Part shown: positions 9,331-18,270 of the stretch, piece by piece
Layout: every line of letters begins with the position of its first letter
Numbering within the stretch: position 1 is the stretch's first letter
Source: Gemmatimonadota bacterium
GTDB taxonomy: Bacteria; Gemmatimonadota; Gemmatimonadetes; Gemmatimonadales; GWC2-71-9
Direction: 5' to 3'
Length of the DNA stretch: 35,241 bases
Assembly (NCBI GenBank): GCA_025350665.1
Contig: JANXXJ010000106.1
Location: 1-35,241, forward strand
The notes under the pieces: model-generated
Told to the model about the DNA's origin: nothing
Databases searched by the model: none
The model's input: the letters and a program-made list of their open reading frames with translations, nothing else
Program-made: the position numbers and the translations under genes

Positions 9331-10658
9331 GTACGCAGGTCCGGACGGCCAACCCGCCCCTGGCAGGCGATCCGCCCGCATTGTTCGAAGACGCGGGCCT
9401 TGAACGCGGGGCGGACGGTTCGCTCCGGTTAGGTGGTGTTGCGCTCGAGGCGGTGGCCCGGGACGCGGGAACGCCGGCGTACGTGTACAACGGCTCCGCG
9501 ATCCGCGATCGCTTTGCCACCCTCGACCAGGCGTTCGACGGATTGCCGCACGAGATTCACTTTGCCGTCAAGTCGAACGGCAGCCTGGCCGTGTTGCGGA
9601 TTCTCAAGGAGCTTGGTGCCGGAGCCGACATCGTCTCGGGCGGCGAACTTCGGCGGGCGCTCCGGGTCGGCTTTACCGCCCGGAAGATCGTCTTCAGTGG
9701 TGTCGGCAAATCCGAGAGTGAACTCGAGGCGGCGATCGGGGCGCGGATCGGCAGCATCAACATCGAGTCTGTTGAAGAGCTGGCGGTCATCGAACGGCTC
9801 GTGGGGCGGCGGTCGGTCGAGTATCCCGTTCGTCTGGGCATTCGGGTGAACCCGGACGTCGCGGCGGAAACGCACCCCTACATCACCACGGGCGCCGGCG
9901 GGATCAAGTTCGGCGTCCCGGTCGAGCAGGTTGTCGCGCTGGGCCGGCGAATTGCGGCCAATCCGCGACTCACCCTCGTTACGATCGCCATGCACCTGGG
10001 GAGCCAGTTGCTCGACCCGGCTCCGTTTGCCCTCGGAGCCCGGAAGCTGATCGAGCTGATCGACGAGGTCCGGGACGCCGGGGTTCGAACCATCGAGTCG
10101 ATCGACGTCGGCGGCGGGCTCGGCATTCGGTACCGGGACGAATCGCCGCTCGCTCCGGCGACGCTGGCCGCCGTCCTGGCGCCGCTGGTAGCCGGCAAGC
10201 AGTTGGCGGTGCACCTCGAGCCGGGCCGGTACCTGACTGGAAGCGCCGGCGTGCTGCTTTCCCGAGTGCTGTACCGGAAACGCTCCGGCGGCAAGGATTT
10301 CGTGATCGTGGACGCGTCCATGACTGATCTCGTCAGGCCCAGCCACTACCAGGCCTACCACGCCATTGTGGAACTGGTCTCGCGTGGGAGGGACAGCCGG
10401 ATCGTCGACGTCGTCGGCCCGGTCTGCGAGACGGGCGACTTCCTGGCCCTCGATCGTCCGCTGGCCGACGTGGAACCCGGCGAGTATGTAGCCATTCTCT
10501 GTGCCGGTGCCTACGGCTCGGTGATGGCATCGAACTACAATACCAGGCCGCGGGCCCCCGAGGTCCTGATCGAGCGGGGTCGGTACGCGGTCATCCGGGC
10601 GCGGGAAACGGTGGAAGATCTGTTCCGGGGTGAGTCGATCAACCCTTTCGACGGGTAG
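9327..10658 (+). CDS. lysA: Diaminopimelate decarboxylase
   Basis: LysA decarboxylates meso-diaminopimelate to L-lysine using pyridoxal phosphate. I place the start at the TTG that overlaps the proS stop (TTGA). This gives 443 residues and matches the overlap habit seen throughout the window; a start at 9273 would lie well inside proS. The PLP-binding lysine is K82 in H-F-A-V-K-S-N. Other family motifs are S-G-G-E-L-R-R-A, the glycine-rich [17 protein letters not shown], and [12 protein letters not shown] with the active-site cysteine contributed across the dimer. The N-terminal 45 residues are the least certain part. Confidence 0.94.
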   Translation: MSTQVRTANPPLAGDPPALFEDAGLERGADGSLRLGGVALEAVARDAGTPAYVYNGSAIRDRFATLDQAFDGLPHEIHFAVKSNGSLAVLRILKELGAGADIVSGGELRRALRVGFTARKIVFSGVGKSESELEAAIGARIGSINIESVEELAVIERLVGRRSVEYPVRLGIRVNPDVAAETHPYITTGAGGIKFGVPVEQVVALGRRIAANPRLTLVTIAMHLGSQLLDPAPFALGARKLIELIDEVRDAGVRTIESIDVGGGLGIRYRDESPLAPATLAAVLAPLVAGKQLAVHLEPGRYLTGSAGVLLSRVLYRKRSGGKDFVIVDASMTDLVRPSHYQAYHAIVELVSRGRDSRIVDVVGPVCETGDFLALDRPLADVEPGEYVAILCAGAYGSVMASNYNTRPRAPEVLIERGRYAVIRARETVEDLFRGESINPFDG

Positions 10659-10662
10659 ACCA

Positions 10663-12216
10663 GTGGTGACCAAGAACGCCATCCTGATTCTGGACTACGG
10701 CTCGCAGTTCACTCAGCTGATCGCCCGGCGGGTCCGCGAAGCCCACGTGTATTGTGAGATCCACCCGCCGACTCGCTCGCTCGAGTGGATCAGGGCATGG
10801 AACCCCCGGGGCATCATTCTCTCGGGTGGGCCGAACTCAGTCTACGACGAAGGGGCGCCAACCGTGGACCGGGGCATCTTCGAACTCGGTGTCCCAGTGC
10901 TCGGGCTCTGCTACGGCATGTATCTGCTTGCCGAAGCGGCCGGGGCGAAGGTCGTTCCGGCCGGCCGGCGTGAGTATGGTCGGGCCCAGCTCGAAGTGCA
11001 TGGCGGCCGGCTGTTCTCCAGCTTTGATCGGGGCGAGAAGACGACGGTCTGGATGAGCCACGGCGACCGGGTTGAGGCCGTGCCCCCGGGCTTCCGCCTC
11101 ACCGCGTCGAGCGAGAACTGTCCCATCGCCGGGATCGAGCATGAGAGCCGGCCGCTGTTCGCGGTCCAGTTCCATCCCGAGGTGGCGCACACCGCTCGGG
11201 GCGGGGAAGTCATCAACGCGTTTCTGTTCGATGTGTGTGGGGCGGACGCGGACTGGACATCGGCGCATTTCATCGATTCTGAAGTGACCAAGGTCCGGGA
11301 TCAGGTCGGTCCGACGGCCCGCGTCATCTGCGGGCTTTCAGGCGGAGTGGACAGTTCGGTGGCCGCAGCCCTGGTGCATCGGGCGGTCGGCGACCGTCTG
11401 ACCTGCATCTTCGTCGATCATGGCCTCCTCCGCCTCCATGAACGGGAGCAGGTGGAGCGCACGTTCCGTCGCCATCTGGGCATCGATCTTCGGGTCGTTG
11501 ATGCCAGCGATCGGTTCCTGACCCTACTCGAGGGCGTGTCCGACCCCGAGCAAAAGCGAAAGATCATCGGCCACACGTTCATCGAAGTCTTTGAGCAGGC
11601 CGCCAAGCAGGTCGGGGACGGGGTGGGCTTCCTCGTCCAGGGGACCCTGTACCCCGACGTCATCGAGTCGTTCTCGCCCCGCGGCGGACCGTCGGTCACC
11701 ATCAAGACGCACCACAATGTCGGCGGGTTGCCGGAACGGTTGCCGTTCAAGCTCATCGAACCGCTGCGGGAATTGTTCAAGGATGAAGTTCGGGCCGTGG
11801 GCCGAGACCTTGGGCTCCCTGAAGAGATTGTCGGCCGACACCCGTTTCCGGGCCCGGGCCTGGCGATTCGGATTCTGGGGGAGATCACCAGTCCCGCGCT
11901 CGACACGCTCCGCCACGCCGACGCGATCTATCTCGAGGAAATCCGGTCGGCCGGCCTCTACGATTCGATCTGGCAAGCCTTCGCCGTTCTGCTCCCGATC
12001 CGGTCGGTCGGGGTGATGGGAGACGGGCGAACGTACGATCAGGTGGTCGCGCTCAGGGCGGTGACCAGCCGGGATGGGATGACGGCGGACTGGTTCCCGT
12101 TTCCACCAGATGTCATGGCAGTGATGTCGAACCGAATTGCCAATGAGGTCCGAGGCGTCAACCGAGTGGTGTACGACGTGAGCTCAAAACCGCCGGCCAC
12201 GATCGAGTGGGAATGA
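10663..12216 (+). CDS. guaA: GMP synthase (glutamine-hydrolysing)
   Basis: GuaA converts XMP to GMP with ATP and glutamine-derived ammonia. The 517-residue product has an N-terminal class I glutamine amidotransferase domain with nucleophile Cys83 in G-L-C-Y-G-M and the histidine of F-H-P-E-V-A-H. The ATP-pyrophosphatase domain follows with its P-loop S-G-G-V-D-S-S, then the C-terminal dimerisation domain containing [10 protein letters not shown]. Two adjacent GTG codons (10663 and 10666) are possible starts, four or seven bases after the lysA stop; both lead straight into [13 protein letters not shown]. The gene ends three bases from the end of the convergent ptsN-like gene. Confidence 0.96.
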   Translation: MVTKNAILILDYGSQFTQLIARRVREAHVYCEIHPPTRSLEWIRAWNPRGIILSGGPNSVYDEGAPTVDRGIFELGVPVLGLCYGMYLLAEAAGAKVVPAGRREYGRAQLEVHGGRLFSSFDRGEKTTVWMSHGDRVEAVPPGFRLTASSENCPIAGIEHESRPLFAVQFHPEVAHTARGGEVINAFLFDVCGADADWTSAHFIDSEVTKVRDQVGPTARVICGLSGGVDSSVAAALVHRAVGDRLTCIFVDHGLLRLHEREQVERTFRRHLGIDLRVVDASDRFLTLLEGVSDPEQKRKIIGHTFIEVFEQAAKQVGDGVGFLVQGTLYPDVIESFSPRGGPSVTIKTHHNVGGLPERLPFKLIEPLRELFKDEVRAVGRDLGLPEEIVGRHPFPGPGLAIRILGEITSPALDTLRHADAIYLEEIRSAGLYDSIWQAFAVLLPIRSVGVMGDGRTYDQVVALRAVTSRDGMTADWFPFPPDVMAVMSNRIANEVRGVNRVVYDVSSKPPATIEWE

Positions 12217-12219
12217 CCG

Positions 12220-12672
12220 TCAGGTCGCCTTTTCGTCGAGCAGTGAGAGAAACTCCTCGACCGAGGTGAGCCGGGCCAGTCGCTCCGGCACGTCGGCATC
12301 CTTGGCGAGCTGCGCGATCTTCCCAAGGACGGGCAAGTACTGATTGGCGACCTCGGCTGGAGGCGCCACGATCAGAAAGATGCTGGAAACCGGCCGCTGG
12401 TCGATGGCGTCGAAATCAATCCCGGAGTGGTGGCGGCCGAACGCAATCCGGAGCCGATTCACCACCAGGGTTCGGCAGTGGGGCACCGCGACCCCGCGGC
12501 CGATGCCGGTGGAGCCAAGCTGTTCCCGCCGCTGGACCAATCGAAGAATCGTTGAGTGGGCGCGCTCGTCCATGCCGAAGAGGCCGGCCATTTCGGCCAG
12601 GACCTCGTCTCGGGTGCCGCCGGCCAAGGCGAGCGAGATCGCTCTCGGGTCGAAGTATTCGCGCAGGCGCAT
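12220..12672 (-). CDS. ptsN: PtsN-like PTS EIIA (nitrogen-type) regulatory protein
   Basis: This 150-residue single-domain protein resembles the fructose/nitrogen EIIA family, phosphorylatable regulators that sense carbon/nitrogen or potassium status. The predicted phospho-acceptor is His65 in G-V-A-V-P-H-C-R, the classic EIIA-Ntr/Fru motif. The N-terminus reads M-R-L-R-E-Y-F-D-P-R and the domain runs the full length, including the L-I-V-A-P-P segment. No EI, HPr or hprK gene lies nearby, so its phosphoryl donor is unknown here. A TAGACT box nine bases upstream of the ATG could serve a very short leader. It is convergent with guaA and divergent from the dus gene. Confidence 0.85.
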   Translation of the reverse strand: MRLREYFDPRAISLALAGGTRDEVLAEMAGLFGMDERAHSTILRLVQRREQLGSTGIGRGVAVPHCRTLVVNRLRIAFGRHHSGIDFDAIDQRPVSSIFLIVAPPAEVANQYLPVLGKIAQLAKDADVPERLARLTSVEEFLSLLDEKAT

Positions 12673-12754
12673 CGGGGCGGAAGTCTAGAATTGCCGCCGA
12701 CAATCCGAAAGGGGGTCCGTCCCCCGGAAACTGGCCGAACACGGGGGGCGCAAG

Positions 12755-12760
12755 TATTTT
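12755..12760 (+). promoter_or_regulatory. Putative -10 element of a leaderless dus promoter
   Basis: TATTTT is followed by six bases and then the ATG at 12767, the spacing expected if transcription starts at the initiation codon. The box stands out in a G-rich intergenic stretch, and no Shine-Dalgarno motif lies between it and the ATG. No clear -35 is seen. Confidence 0.5.
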
Positions 12761-12766
12761 TTGGCC

Positions 12767-13750
12767 ATGCGGTTACCCTATGCCCCCGGGATTGATACTC
12801 CGGTGCTGCTCGCCCCGATGGCCGGGGTGTCCGAACCACCGTTCCGGCAAATCTGCCGGCGCTTCGGCGCGGACGTATTGATGACCGAGTTTCTCGCCGC
12901 CGAGGCGATCCGGCGGGGGATCCGAAGGACGCTCGAAGGCTGTGAGTTCGAAGAACTGGAACGCCCCATCGGCGTGCAGATCTATGGCGCCGATCCTGAC
13001 GCGATGGCGCGGGCCGCCGCAATCGTGACGGAGGCGTATCGACCCGACTTCATCGACATCAACTTCGGGTGCCCGGTCAAGAAGGTCGTCCAGCGGAACG
13101 GGGGCTCCGGGTGTCTGCGTGATCTCGACCTCGTCGAACGGATCATCCGCGCTGTGGTGGCCGCAACGCCGGTACCGCTCACGGTCAAGACTCGCAGCGG
13201 CTGGAGTGAGGAATGCCGCCGCCCGGTCGAGATCGCGCTTCGGATGCAGGACGCGGGTGCCAAGGCCTTCACGTTGCACGCCCGGACCCGAACCCAAATG
13301 TTCAACGGGAAGGCGAACTGGGACGAAATTGCGACGGTCGTCGAGGCGCTGGACATTCCCGTCATCGGCAATGGCGATATCCACACGGCCGCGGACGTTA
13401 TTCGGATGAAGGCTCACACCGACTGCGCCGGCGTGATGATCGGCCGGGGCGCCTTTGGAAACCCATGGATCTTTCGCGACGCCCGAGTCCTCCTCGACGG
13501 CGGTGAACCCGGTCCCGCGCCCGAACCGGCGGAGCGGTTCGCGGTGGCGTTGGAGCACGCGGCGCTGGCCCTCCGTCTGCAGGGCGATACGCGCCACACG
13601 GTGATGGAGTTCCGGAAGCACTTCGGCTGGTACAGCAAGGGACTGCCCCAGGCGTCGTCGCTCCGGGAGCAGCTCTATCAGGTTGAGACCATGGGGGCCG
13701 CCGAGGCCATCTTCCGGGCGTATCTCGAGCGCAACGCGGTCACGGCGTGA
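12767..13750 (+). CDS. dusB: tRNA dihydrouridine synthase, DusB-like
   Basis: This FMN- and NADPH-dependent enzyme reduces uridines in tRNA D-loops. The 327-residue TIM-barrel protein begins with the family FMN site L-L-A-P-M-A-G-V-S-E-P-P-F-R. It continues with D-I-N-F-G-C-P-V-K-K-V near 97-107, and Cys116 in G-S-G-C-L is the likely proton-donating cysteine. H-A-R-T-R-T-Q-M-F-N-G-K-A-N-W and I-G-N-G-D-I are DusB-group motifs. M-I-G-R-G-A-F-G-N-P-W-I-F closes the barrel. I prefer the ATG at 12767 over the TTG at 12761 because of the -10-like box spacing. The stop overlaps the larB GTG (GTGA), so the two are co-translated. The exact uridine target is not readable. Confidence 0.93.
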   Translation: MRLPYAPGIDTPVLLAPMAGVSEPPFRQICRRFGADVLMTEFLAAEAIRRGIRRTLEGCEFEELERPIGVQIYGADPDAMARAAAIVTEAYRPDFIDINFGCPVKKVVQRNGGSGCLRDLDLVERIIRAVVAATPVPLTVKTRSGWSEECRRPVEIALRMQDAGAKAFTLHARTRTQMFNGKANWDEIATVVEALDIPVIGNGDIHTAADVIRMKAHTDCAGVMIGRGAFGNPWIFRDARVLLDGGEPGPAPEPAERFAVALEHAALALRLQGDTRHTVMEFRKHFGWYSKGLPQASSLREQLYQVETMGAAEAIFRAYLERNAVTA

Positions 13751-14505
13751 AGGCTCGGTTGGAGGCGCTGCTGGAAGCCGTGGCCGCCGGGACGGTGTCC
13801 CCGGCGTCGGCCCTCGACCAGCTTCGGCACTTGCCGGTCGAAAACATCGGGGACGCCAGGATCGATCATCACCGGGCGCTCCGCTCCGGCCGGGCCGAGG
13901 TGGTCCTTGCGAGCCACAAGACGGCCGCTCAGGTGGTCGCAATCGCCGAACGGCTCGCCTTGGCGCAGGGCGGCTTCCTCTGCACGAGGATCAACGCGGA
14001 GCAAGGAGCCGCCCTCGCAGCCAGGTTCCCCGCGGTACAGATCAATGATGTCGCCAGGACCGCCTGGCTCCCGGTCAATCCGCCGGTTCCCGTTTTGGGC
14101 TCGGTGGCGGTGGTGACGGCCGGAACCTCGGACATCCCGGTGGCCGAAGAGGCGGCGGTGGTGGCTCAAGCCTTCGGAGCCCGGGTGGTCCGGGTGTTCG
14201 ATGCGGGCGTGGCCGGCCTCCATCGGATCCTGGCGGCCCGTCCCGAGTTCGACGGCGTGGACGTGGTGATCGTGGTGGCGGGGATGGAGGGTGCCCTGCC
14301 GAGCGTCGTCGGGGGCCTCATCGGAAAGCCGGTGATCGCCGTGCCGACCAGCGTGGGGTATGGTGCCTCCTTCGGCGGGATTGCCGCGCTGCTCGGCATG
14401 CTGAATTCGTGCGCTGAGGGAGTGACGGTCGTCAATATCGACAACGGGTTCGGGGCGGCTGCGGCCGCGGCGAGGATCTTGTCTCTGGGGATTGACCGGC
14501 CGTGA
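13747..14505 (+). CDS. larB: LarB, nickel-pincer cofactor biosynthesis carboxylase/hydrolase
   Basis: LarB carboxylates nicotinic acid adenine dinucleotide and hydrolyses it to pyridinium-3,5-biscarboxylic acid mononucleotide, the first step towards the nickel-pincer nucleotide of lactate racemase-type enzymes. The 252-residue protein has a C-terminal half related to PurE (A-G-T-S-D-I-P-V-A-E-E-A near 125-136, then G-Y-G-A-S-F-G-G-I-A-A-L near 204-215). Cys222 in N-S-C-A-E-G corresponds to the covalent-catalysis cysteine described for the Lactiplantibacillus enzyme. The start is a GTG overlapping the dus stop. No larC, larE or LarA-like racemase is present in this window. It is distinct from the true purE at 16233-16736. 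Confidence 0.92.
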   Translation: MKARLEALLEAVAAGTVSPASALDQLRHLPVENIGDARIDHHRALRSGRAEVVLASHKTAAQVVAIAERLALAQGGFLCTRINAEQGAALAARFPAVQINDVARTAWLPVNPPVPVLGSVAVVTAGTSDIPVAEEAAVVAQAFGARVVRVFDAGVAGLHRILAARPEFDGVDVVIVVAGMEGALPSVVGGLIGKPVIAVPTSVGYGASFGGIAALLGMLNSCAEGVTVVNIDNGFGAAAAAARILSLGIDRP

Positions 14506-14592
14506 CCGGCTTCACAGCACTTTTCGGTTGTTGTGTGACTTGAGGTGTCCAGGGCTAACGTGTTGGGGTCGAAGTGTTTAGTGTGCGATGTC

Positions 14593-14621
14593 TTGTGCCG
14601 GACCGAGTTGGCCGTTAGGTT
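14593..14621 (+). promoter_or_regulatory. Sigma70-type promoter of ssrA
   Basis: A TTGTGC hexamer (14593-14598) and TAGGTT (14616-14621) are separated by 17 bases. This puts transcription start around 14628, a few bases before the mature tmRNA 5' end at 14634, as expected for a processed leader. The bases between the larB stop and this promoter (14506-14592) show no other recognisable element. Confidence 0.55.
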
Positions 14622-14633
14622 TGTTGCAGATCC

Positions 14634-14991
14634 GGGGGCGACTGGCTTCGACGGGTCAGGAGAAGGTCGAGACGCGTGTCCAGGTCCAAGTCCTGGTAAA
14701 AACCTTGGAAAGCTTTAACTGCCAACTCTAACTTGGCTTTGGCTGCGTAAGCTGAGCTTGCTCGCTTAAGCACCACCGGAGACGGGAGCCCTGCCCGGGG
14801 CGCCCCAACCGGAACGAAAATCCGGGCTGGTCCGTCGTGTTGCTCTCACGCGCCGGATGAGAACTTGGGAGCTCAGACTGTCGAAGGATGGCCGGTAGCC
14901 GGCGATGGTCCAGGGTAAAGAGATCGGCCTACACACGTAGTGGCTCTGCTGGATGCTGGTTCGGACCAGGGTTCGATTCCCTGCGCCTCCA
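14634..14991 (+). ncRNA. ssrA: Transfer-messenger RNA (tmRNA)
   Basis: tmRNA rescues stalled ribosomes by adding a degradation tag. The 5' end GGGGGCG (14634-14640) pairs with CGCCTCC (14984-14990) as a seven-pair acceptor stem with one G-U. It is followed by the hallmark CTGGCTTCGACGGG. Near the 3' end a perfect T-arm (CAGGG, loop TTCGATT, CCCTG at 14967-14983) is seen. The discriminator is A at 14991 and CCA is not encoded. The tag reading frame is 14721-14750 (GCC AAC TCT AAC TTG GCT TTG GCT GCG TAA), giving A-N-S-N-L-A-L-A-A, with the usual A-L-A-A protease-recognition end. It is a one-piece, roughly 358-base tmRNA with room for the pseudoknots on both sides. Confidence 0.97.
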
Positions 14992-14999
14992 TGAGAATA

Positions 15000-15031
15000 C
15001 GCCCAACCCTCGCCGGTTGGGCGTTTCTTTT
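15000..15031 (+). terminator. Rho-independent terminator of ssrA
   Basis: A perfect nine-pair stem, CGCCCAACC (15000-15008) with GGTTGGGCG (15015-15023), encloses a six-base loop and is followed by TTTCTTTT. It lies nine bases after the tmRNA 3' end. Read on the other strand, where purK ends at 15109, the hairpin lacks a good T tract, so termination is likely mainly forward. Confidence 0.93.
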
Positions 15032-15108
15032 GTCCGGTGCCGGGTCGTCGCTTCTGGCGATGAGCCGGGGGCCTGGGCCGTCGTCTCGCCCTTCGGACAG
15101 GGTCGGGA

Positions 15109-16236
15109 TCAGGCGGTCAGCAGCTGGTAGGCTTTTTCGGCGAGGGCGAGGGCCGCGGCGGGTGTGTCCGCGATGCAATTGAGGTGGCCCATCTTGCGGC
15201 CGGGCCGGACCTCTTTCTTGCCATACAGGTGAAGCTTGACCCCAGGCAGGGCCAGCGCCTCGCCCCAGTTTGGTTCGCCTCTTTTCCACACGTCACCAAG
15301 CAAATTGATCATGCAGACCGGTGTAAGTAACGCGGGGCTACCGAGAGGAAGGCCAGCCAGGACTCGGACCTGTTGTTCGAATTGATCGGTCGCACACGCG
15401 TCCATCGTGTAGTGGCCTGAGTTGTGGGGCCGGGGAGCGAGCTCATTGACGTAGAGCTTGCCACCGTTGGCGACGAATAGTTCGACTCCAAGCACACCGA
15501 CGTAGCCCATGGCCTCGACGACCCGAACGGCCAGCCCACGGGCGGCCTCGGCGAGGGAATCGGGTACCAGGGCCGGCACCACGGTGGTATGCAGAACCCC
15601 CTGGTGGTGGACGTTTTCTCCGACCGGGAAGGCCGCGACGCTGCCGTCGTGGCCCCGGGCCAGCACGACGGAGAGCTCCCGTTCGAGCCGGAGCCGCCGC
15701 TCGAGGACGCAGGGCACCGACTTGAAGCTCCGGAATGCCGCTTCGGCCTCCGCGGGGCTGTCGACCGTCGCCTGGCCCTTGCCGTCGTAGCCCAGGCGGC
15801 TGGTCTTGAGGAGGGCCGGGGCCTCAAGACGGCTCCAGGCGGCCCGGAGTTCCTCGATCGAACGGACCGCCTCGAACTCCGCCGTCTCAAGCCCGTGGTC
15901 GTGGACGAAGGTCTTTTCCCGAATCCGGTCCTGCGCCACTGCCACCGAGCCGGCCCCCGGCCGGCAGACCACGTGGCCGGCGAGCCAGCTCAAGGTCGCG
16001 GCTGGAACATTCTCGAATTCGGTCGTGATCGCCGCGGCCTGGCCCGCCAGCTCGCTCAGCGCCGCCTCGTCGTCGTAACGGGCCTGGATGTGGCGGGTCG
16101 CGACCGCACCGGCCGGGCTCAGCGGATCTGGTTCCAGCACCACGACCTCGTACCCCATGGCCCGCGCGCGCTGGGTGAACATCCGGCCCAGCTGCCCGCC
16201 GCCGAGGAGGCCGAGCGTGCCACCCGGGGGAATCAT
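15109..16236 (-). CDS. purK: N5-carboxyaminoimidazole ribonucleotide synthase
   Basis: PurK uses ATP and bicarbonate to convert AIR to N5-CAIR in purine synthesis; PurE then makes CAIR. The 375-residue ATP-grasp protein starts with the dinucleotide-like [11 protein letters not shown]. It continues with [20 protein letters not shown] (ATP-grasp loop), [12 protein letters not shown] and [14 protein letters not shown], all diagnostic of PurK. The ATG overlaps the purE stop by four bases. The gene ends 77 bases from the tmRNA terminator. Confidence 0.96.
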   Translation of the reverse strand: MIPPGGTLGLLGGGQLGRMFTQRARAMGYEVVVLEPDPLSPAGAVATRHIQARYDDEAALSELAGQAAAITTEFENVPAATLSWLAGHVVCRPGAGSVAVAQDRIREKTFVHDHGLETAEFEAVRSIEELRAAWSRLEAPALLKTSRLGYDGKGQATVDSPAEAEAAFRSFKSVPCVLERRLRLERELSVVLARGHDGSVAAFPVGENVHHQGVLHTTVVPALVPDSLAEAARGLAVRVVEAMGYVGVLGVELFVANGGKLYVNELAPRPHNSGHYTMDACATDQFEQQVRVLAGLPLGSPALLTPVCMINLLGDVWKRGEPNWGEALALPGVKLHLYGKKEVRPGRKMGHLNCIADTPAAALALAEKAYQLLTA

Positions 16237-16736
16237 TCGGGCGGTGGCAGCGTCGCGGCGAGGACCTGGGACTCCTGCTCCCGCCGGAAGGCCGCGAGCC
16301 GCGCGGCCAGCGCCGAATCGGTCCGGGCCAGAAGGGCGACGGCGAACAGGCCGGCGTTATGGGCACCCGCCTCGCCGATTGCAAACGTCGCCACCGGGAC
16401 GCCCGCCGGCATCTGGACGATCGACAGCAGGGAGTCGAGGCCGTTCAGGTGGCGACTGGGGACCGGCACGCCGAGGATGGGAACCGGGGTTTTGGCCGCC
16501 AGCATGCCGGGAAGGTGGGCGGCACCACCGGCCCCGGCGATGATGCAGGAGAGCCCGCGGGTCGAGGCCGACGCGGCGTACTCGAACAACAGGTCAGGGG
16601 TGCGGTGCGCGGAGACGACCCGGGTTTCCCAGGTCACGCCGAAATCCGTGAGGCGACGGGCAGCGTGTTGCATGACCTCCCAGTCGGAGGTCGAGCCCAT
16701 CACGATGCCAACGGAGGGGGGAGAGGCGGCTGTCAT
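16233..16736 (-). CDS. purE: N5-CAIR mutase (class I PurE)
   Basis: PurE rearranges N5-CAIR to 4-carboxy-AIR. The 167-residue protein shows [10 protein letters not shown] near 10-19 and V-S-A-H-R-T-P-D with His44, the catalytic histidine of class I enzymes. [12 protein letters not shown] and G-V-P-V-P-S follow. Pairing with PurK, and the class I sequence, indicate the two-step bacterial route rather than the metazoan direct carboxylase. A promoter-like TTGCCC-16-TAAACT lies just upstream, ending seven bases before the ATG, so the message is probably leaderless or nearly so. Confidence 0.96.
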   Translation of the reverse strand: MTAASPPSVGIVMGSTSDWEVMQHAARRLTDFGVTWETRVVSAHRTPDLLFEYAASASTRGLSCIIAGAGGAAHLPGMLAAKTPVPILGVPVPSRHLNGLDSLLSIVQMPAGVPVATFAIGEAGAHNAGLFAVALLARTDSALAARLAAFRREQESQVLAATLPPPE

Positions 16737-16743
16737 GGGCCGA

Positions 16744-16771
16744 AGTTTACCCGCGGCACCCAGAAGGGCAA
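16744..16771 (-). promoter_or_regulatory. purE-purK promoter (leaderless type)
   Basis: On the minus strand TTGCCC (16771-16766) and TAAACT (16749-16744) are spaced by 16 bases. The -10 ends seven bases before the purE ATG (16736), so transcription should start at or one base from the initiation codon. The sequence closely resembles the lexA promoter (see findings). Confidence 0.6.
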
Positions 16772-16776
16772 GCGGC

Positions 16777-16782
16777 TAGAAT
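16777..16782 (+). promoter_or_regulatory. Putative -10 element of a leaderless promoter for the FAD/NAD(P)-binding gene
   Basis: TAGAAT followed by exactly six bases and the ATG at 16789 is the ideal geometry for a leaderless message. It sits back to back with the purE promoter in a 52-base divergent region, so the two could affect each other. No -35 hexamer is evident. Confidence 0.5.
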
Positions 16783-16788
16783 GGTGGC

Positions 16789-18270
16789 ATGTCAGGGACG
16801 CTACGGGTCGACAACGGACCGACCATTGCGATCGTCGGGGCGGGCTTCTCGGGGGTGGCAACGACCGCCAGGCTGCTGTCCGAAGCCCGGGGCCCCGGCC
16901 GGATCGTGATGATCAACCGGTCGGGGCCCACGGCCCGAGGGGTCGCCTACGGGACCCGGAGCGAGGGCCACGTTCTGAACGTCCCGGCGGGCCGGATGAG
17001 CGCGTTTCCCGAGGACGAGGACGATTTCCTTCGGTTTGCCGCCGGGCAAATGGCTGGTGTCACGGCGGGCAGTTTCCTGCCTCGCAGCCTCTACGGCGCG
17101 TATCTCGATCATGTGCTGTCCCGGGCCGCCGGATCGGCCACCGGCACCATTCTCGAGACAGCGATCGGCGAGGTCGCGACGATCGAGAGTGATCGCGCGG
17201 GTCATCACCTTCGGTTCGTTGATGGTCGGGTCATCGCTGCCGACTGGGTCGTGCTGGCTGTGGGCAACTACCCCCCGATGGATCCGTCTTTCGTGGACCC
17301 AGATTTTGCCCGAAGCGCCCGCTACATCGGCGATCCCTGGGTCTCCGGCGCGCTCGACCGGATCGACCCGGGTGAGCGGGTGCTCCTACTGGGGACGGGC
17401 CTCACGATGCTCGACGTCGCGATCGGCGTGGGCGGACGAGCCGGGCGGATGACGGCGCTGTCGCGACGGGGCATCGTCTCGACGGCTCATCGAGATCCAG
17501 GTCAGGCCCCGTCGGGAGATCATCTGCCGACGGACCTGCTGACCGGTGACCCCACGGTCGTGGACTGCCTCCGCTCCATTCGGCGACAGGTCGCCCTGGA
17601 CAGGTCCCGCGGCGGTGACTGGAGGGACGTGGTCGGCGCACTCCGTCAGATCACGCCAGCGCTGTGGCAACGTTTGTCGGATCGGGAGCGGGGCCGGTTT
17701 CTCCGTCACTTGCGGCCGTTTTGGGATGCGCATCGCCACCGCGCCGCGCCGGCAACGGCCCGGGCGCTCGACGAACTCAGGGCCGGCGGCCGCCTTGTCG
17801 TGGTCGCCGGGACGGTGCTCCGAATCGAAACGGCGGCGAACGGGTTGGCGGCGAGGATCCGGCGGCGTGGGGGCGGGGAGGAGGGCGTGATGTTCGACCG
17901 GCTGGTCAACTGTACCGGCCCGGCGAGCCGAGTTGCGCTGGTCCGTGATCCGCTGATTCAGTCGTTGCTGGCGGCCAACCGGATCCGACCGGACCGGTGG
18001 GGGTTGGGCCTTGAAACGTCGGCCTCGCTCGAGATTCTCGGCGGCGACGGAGTTCCGGCGGAGCGCCTGTTTTATGTCGGGCCGCTGCTCCGGGCCCAAC
18101 ACTGGGAGGCGACCGCGGTGCCTGAACTGCGGCTCCACGCCCGGGCCGTCGCCCGGACCGTGGCTCAGCGCGCCGGACTACAGGGTGCCGCGGGTCCGGT
18201 CCATCGTGCCCCGTTCGGCCAGCGCGGCCTGGGCAGCGGCGAGGCGGGCGATCGGGACCCGGTAGGGTGA
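16789..18270 (+). CDS. COG4529-type FAD/NAD(P)-binding protein
   Basis: This is a 493-residue protein of the poorly characterised FAD-NAD(P)-binding family (COG4529/NAD_binding_9). The N-terminal Rossmann motif I-A-I-V-G-A-G-F-S-G spans 13-22. Family segments include G-V-A-Y-G-T near 51-56, H-V-L-N-V-P-A-G-R-M-S-A-F-P near 61-74, and a second glycine-rich motif L-L-L-G-T-G-L-T-M-L-D-V-A near 199-211. N-C-T-G-P lies near 376-380. Substrate and physiological role are unknown; relatives often sit beside sulfur, siderophore or redox genes, but nothing here helps. It is monocistronic, divergent from purE. Its last 31 codons run antisense through the 3' end of ppdK. Confidence 0.85.
   Translation: MSGTLRVDNGPTIAIVGAGFSGVATTARLLSEARGPGRIVMINRSGPTARGVAYGTRSEGHVLNVPAGRMSAFPEDEDDFLRFAAGQMAGVTAGSFLPRSLYGAYLDHVLSRAAGSATGTILETAIGEVATIESDRAGHHLRFVDGRVIAADWVVLAVGNYPPMDPSFVDPDFARSARYIGDPWVSGALDRIDPGERVLLLGTGLTMLDVAIGVGGRAGRMTALSRRGIVSTAHRDPGQAPSGDHLPTDLLTGDPTVVDCLRSIRRQVALDRSRGGDWRDVVGALRQITPALWQRLSDRERGRFLRHLRPFWDAHRHRAAPATARALDELRAGGRLVVVAGTVLRIETAANGLAARIRRRGGGEEGVMFDRLVNCTGPASRVALVRDPLIQSLLAANRIRPDRWGLGLETSASLEILGGDGVPAERLFYVGPLLRAQHWEATAVPELRLHARAVARTVAQRAGLQGAAGPVHRAPFGQRGLGSGEAGDRDPVG

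Noticed and set aside
12215-12233. Small hairpin GACC-GTCA-GGTC followed by GCCTTTT between guaA and ptsN as a terminator
   Set aside because: Only four stem pairs; too weak to call, though some termination at this convergent junction is likely.
13747-14505. Considered a second PurE-like AIR carboxylase
   Set aside because: The N-terminal half and the N-S-C-A-E-G motif identify LarB; a genuine class I PurE with PurK is present at 15109-16736.
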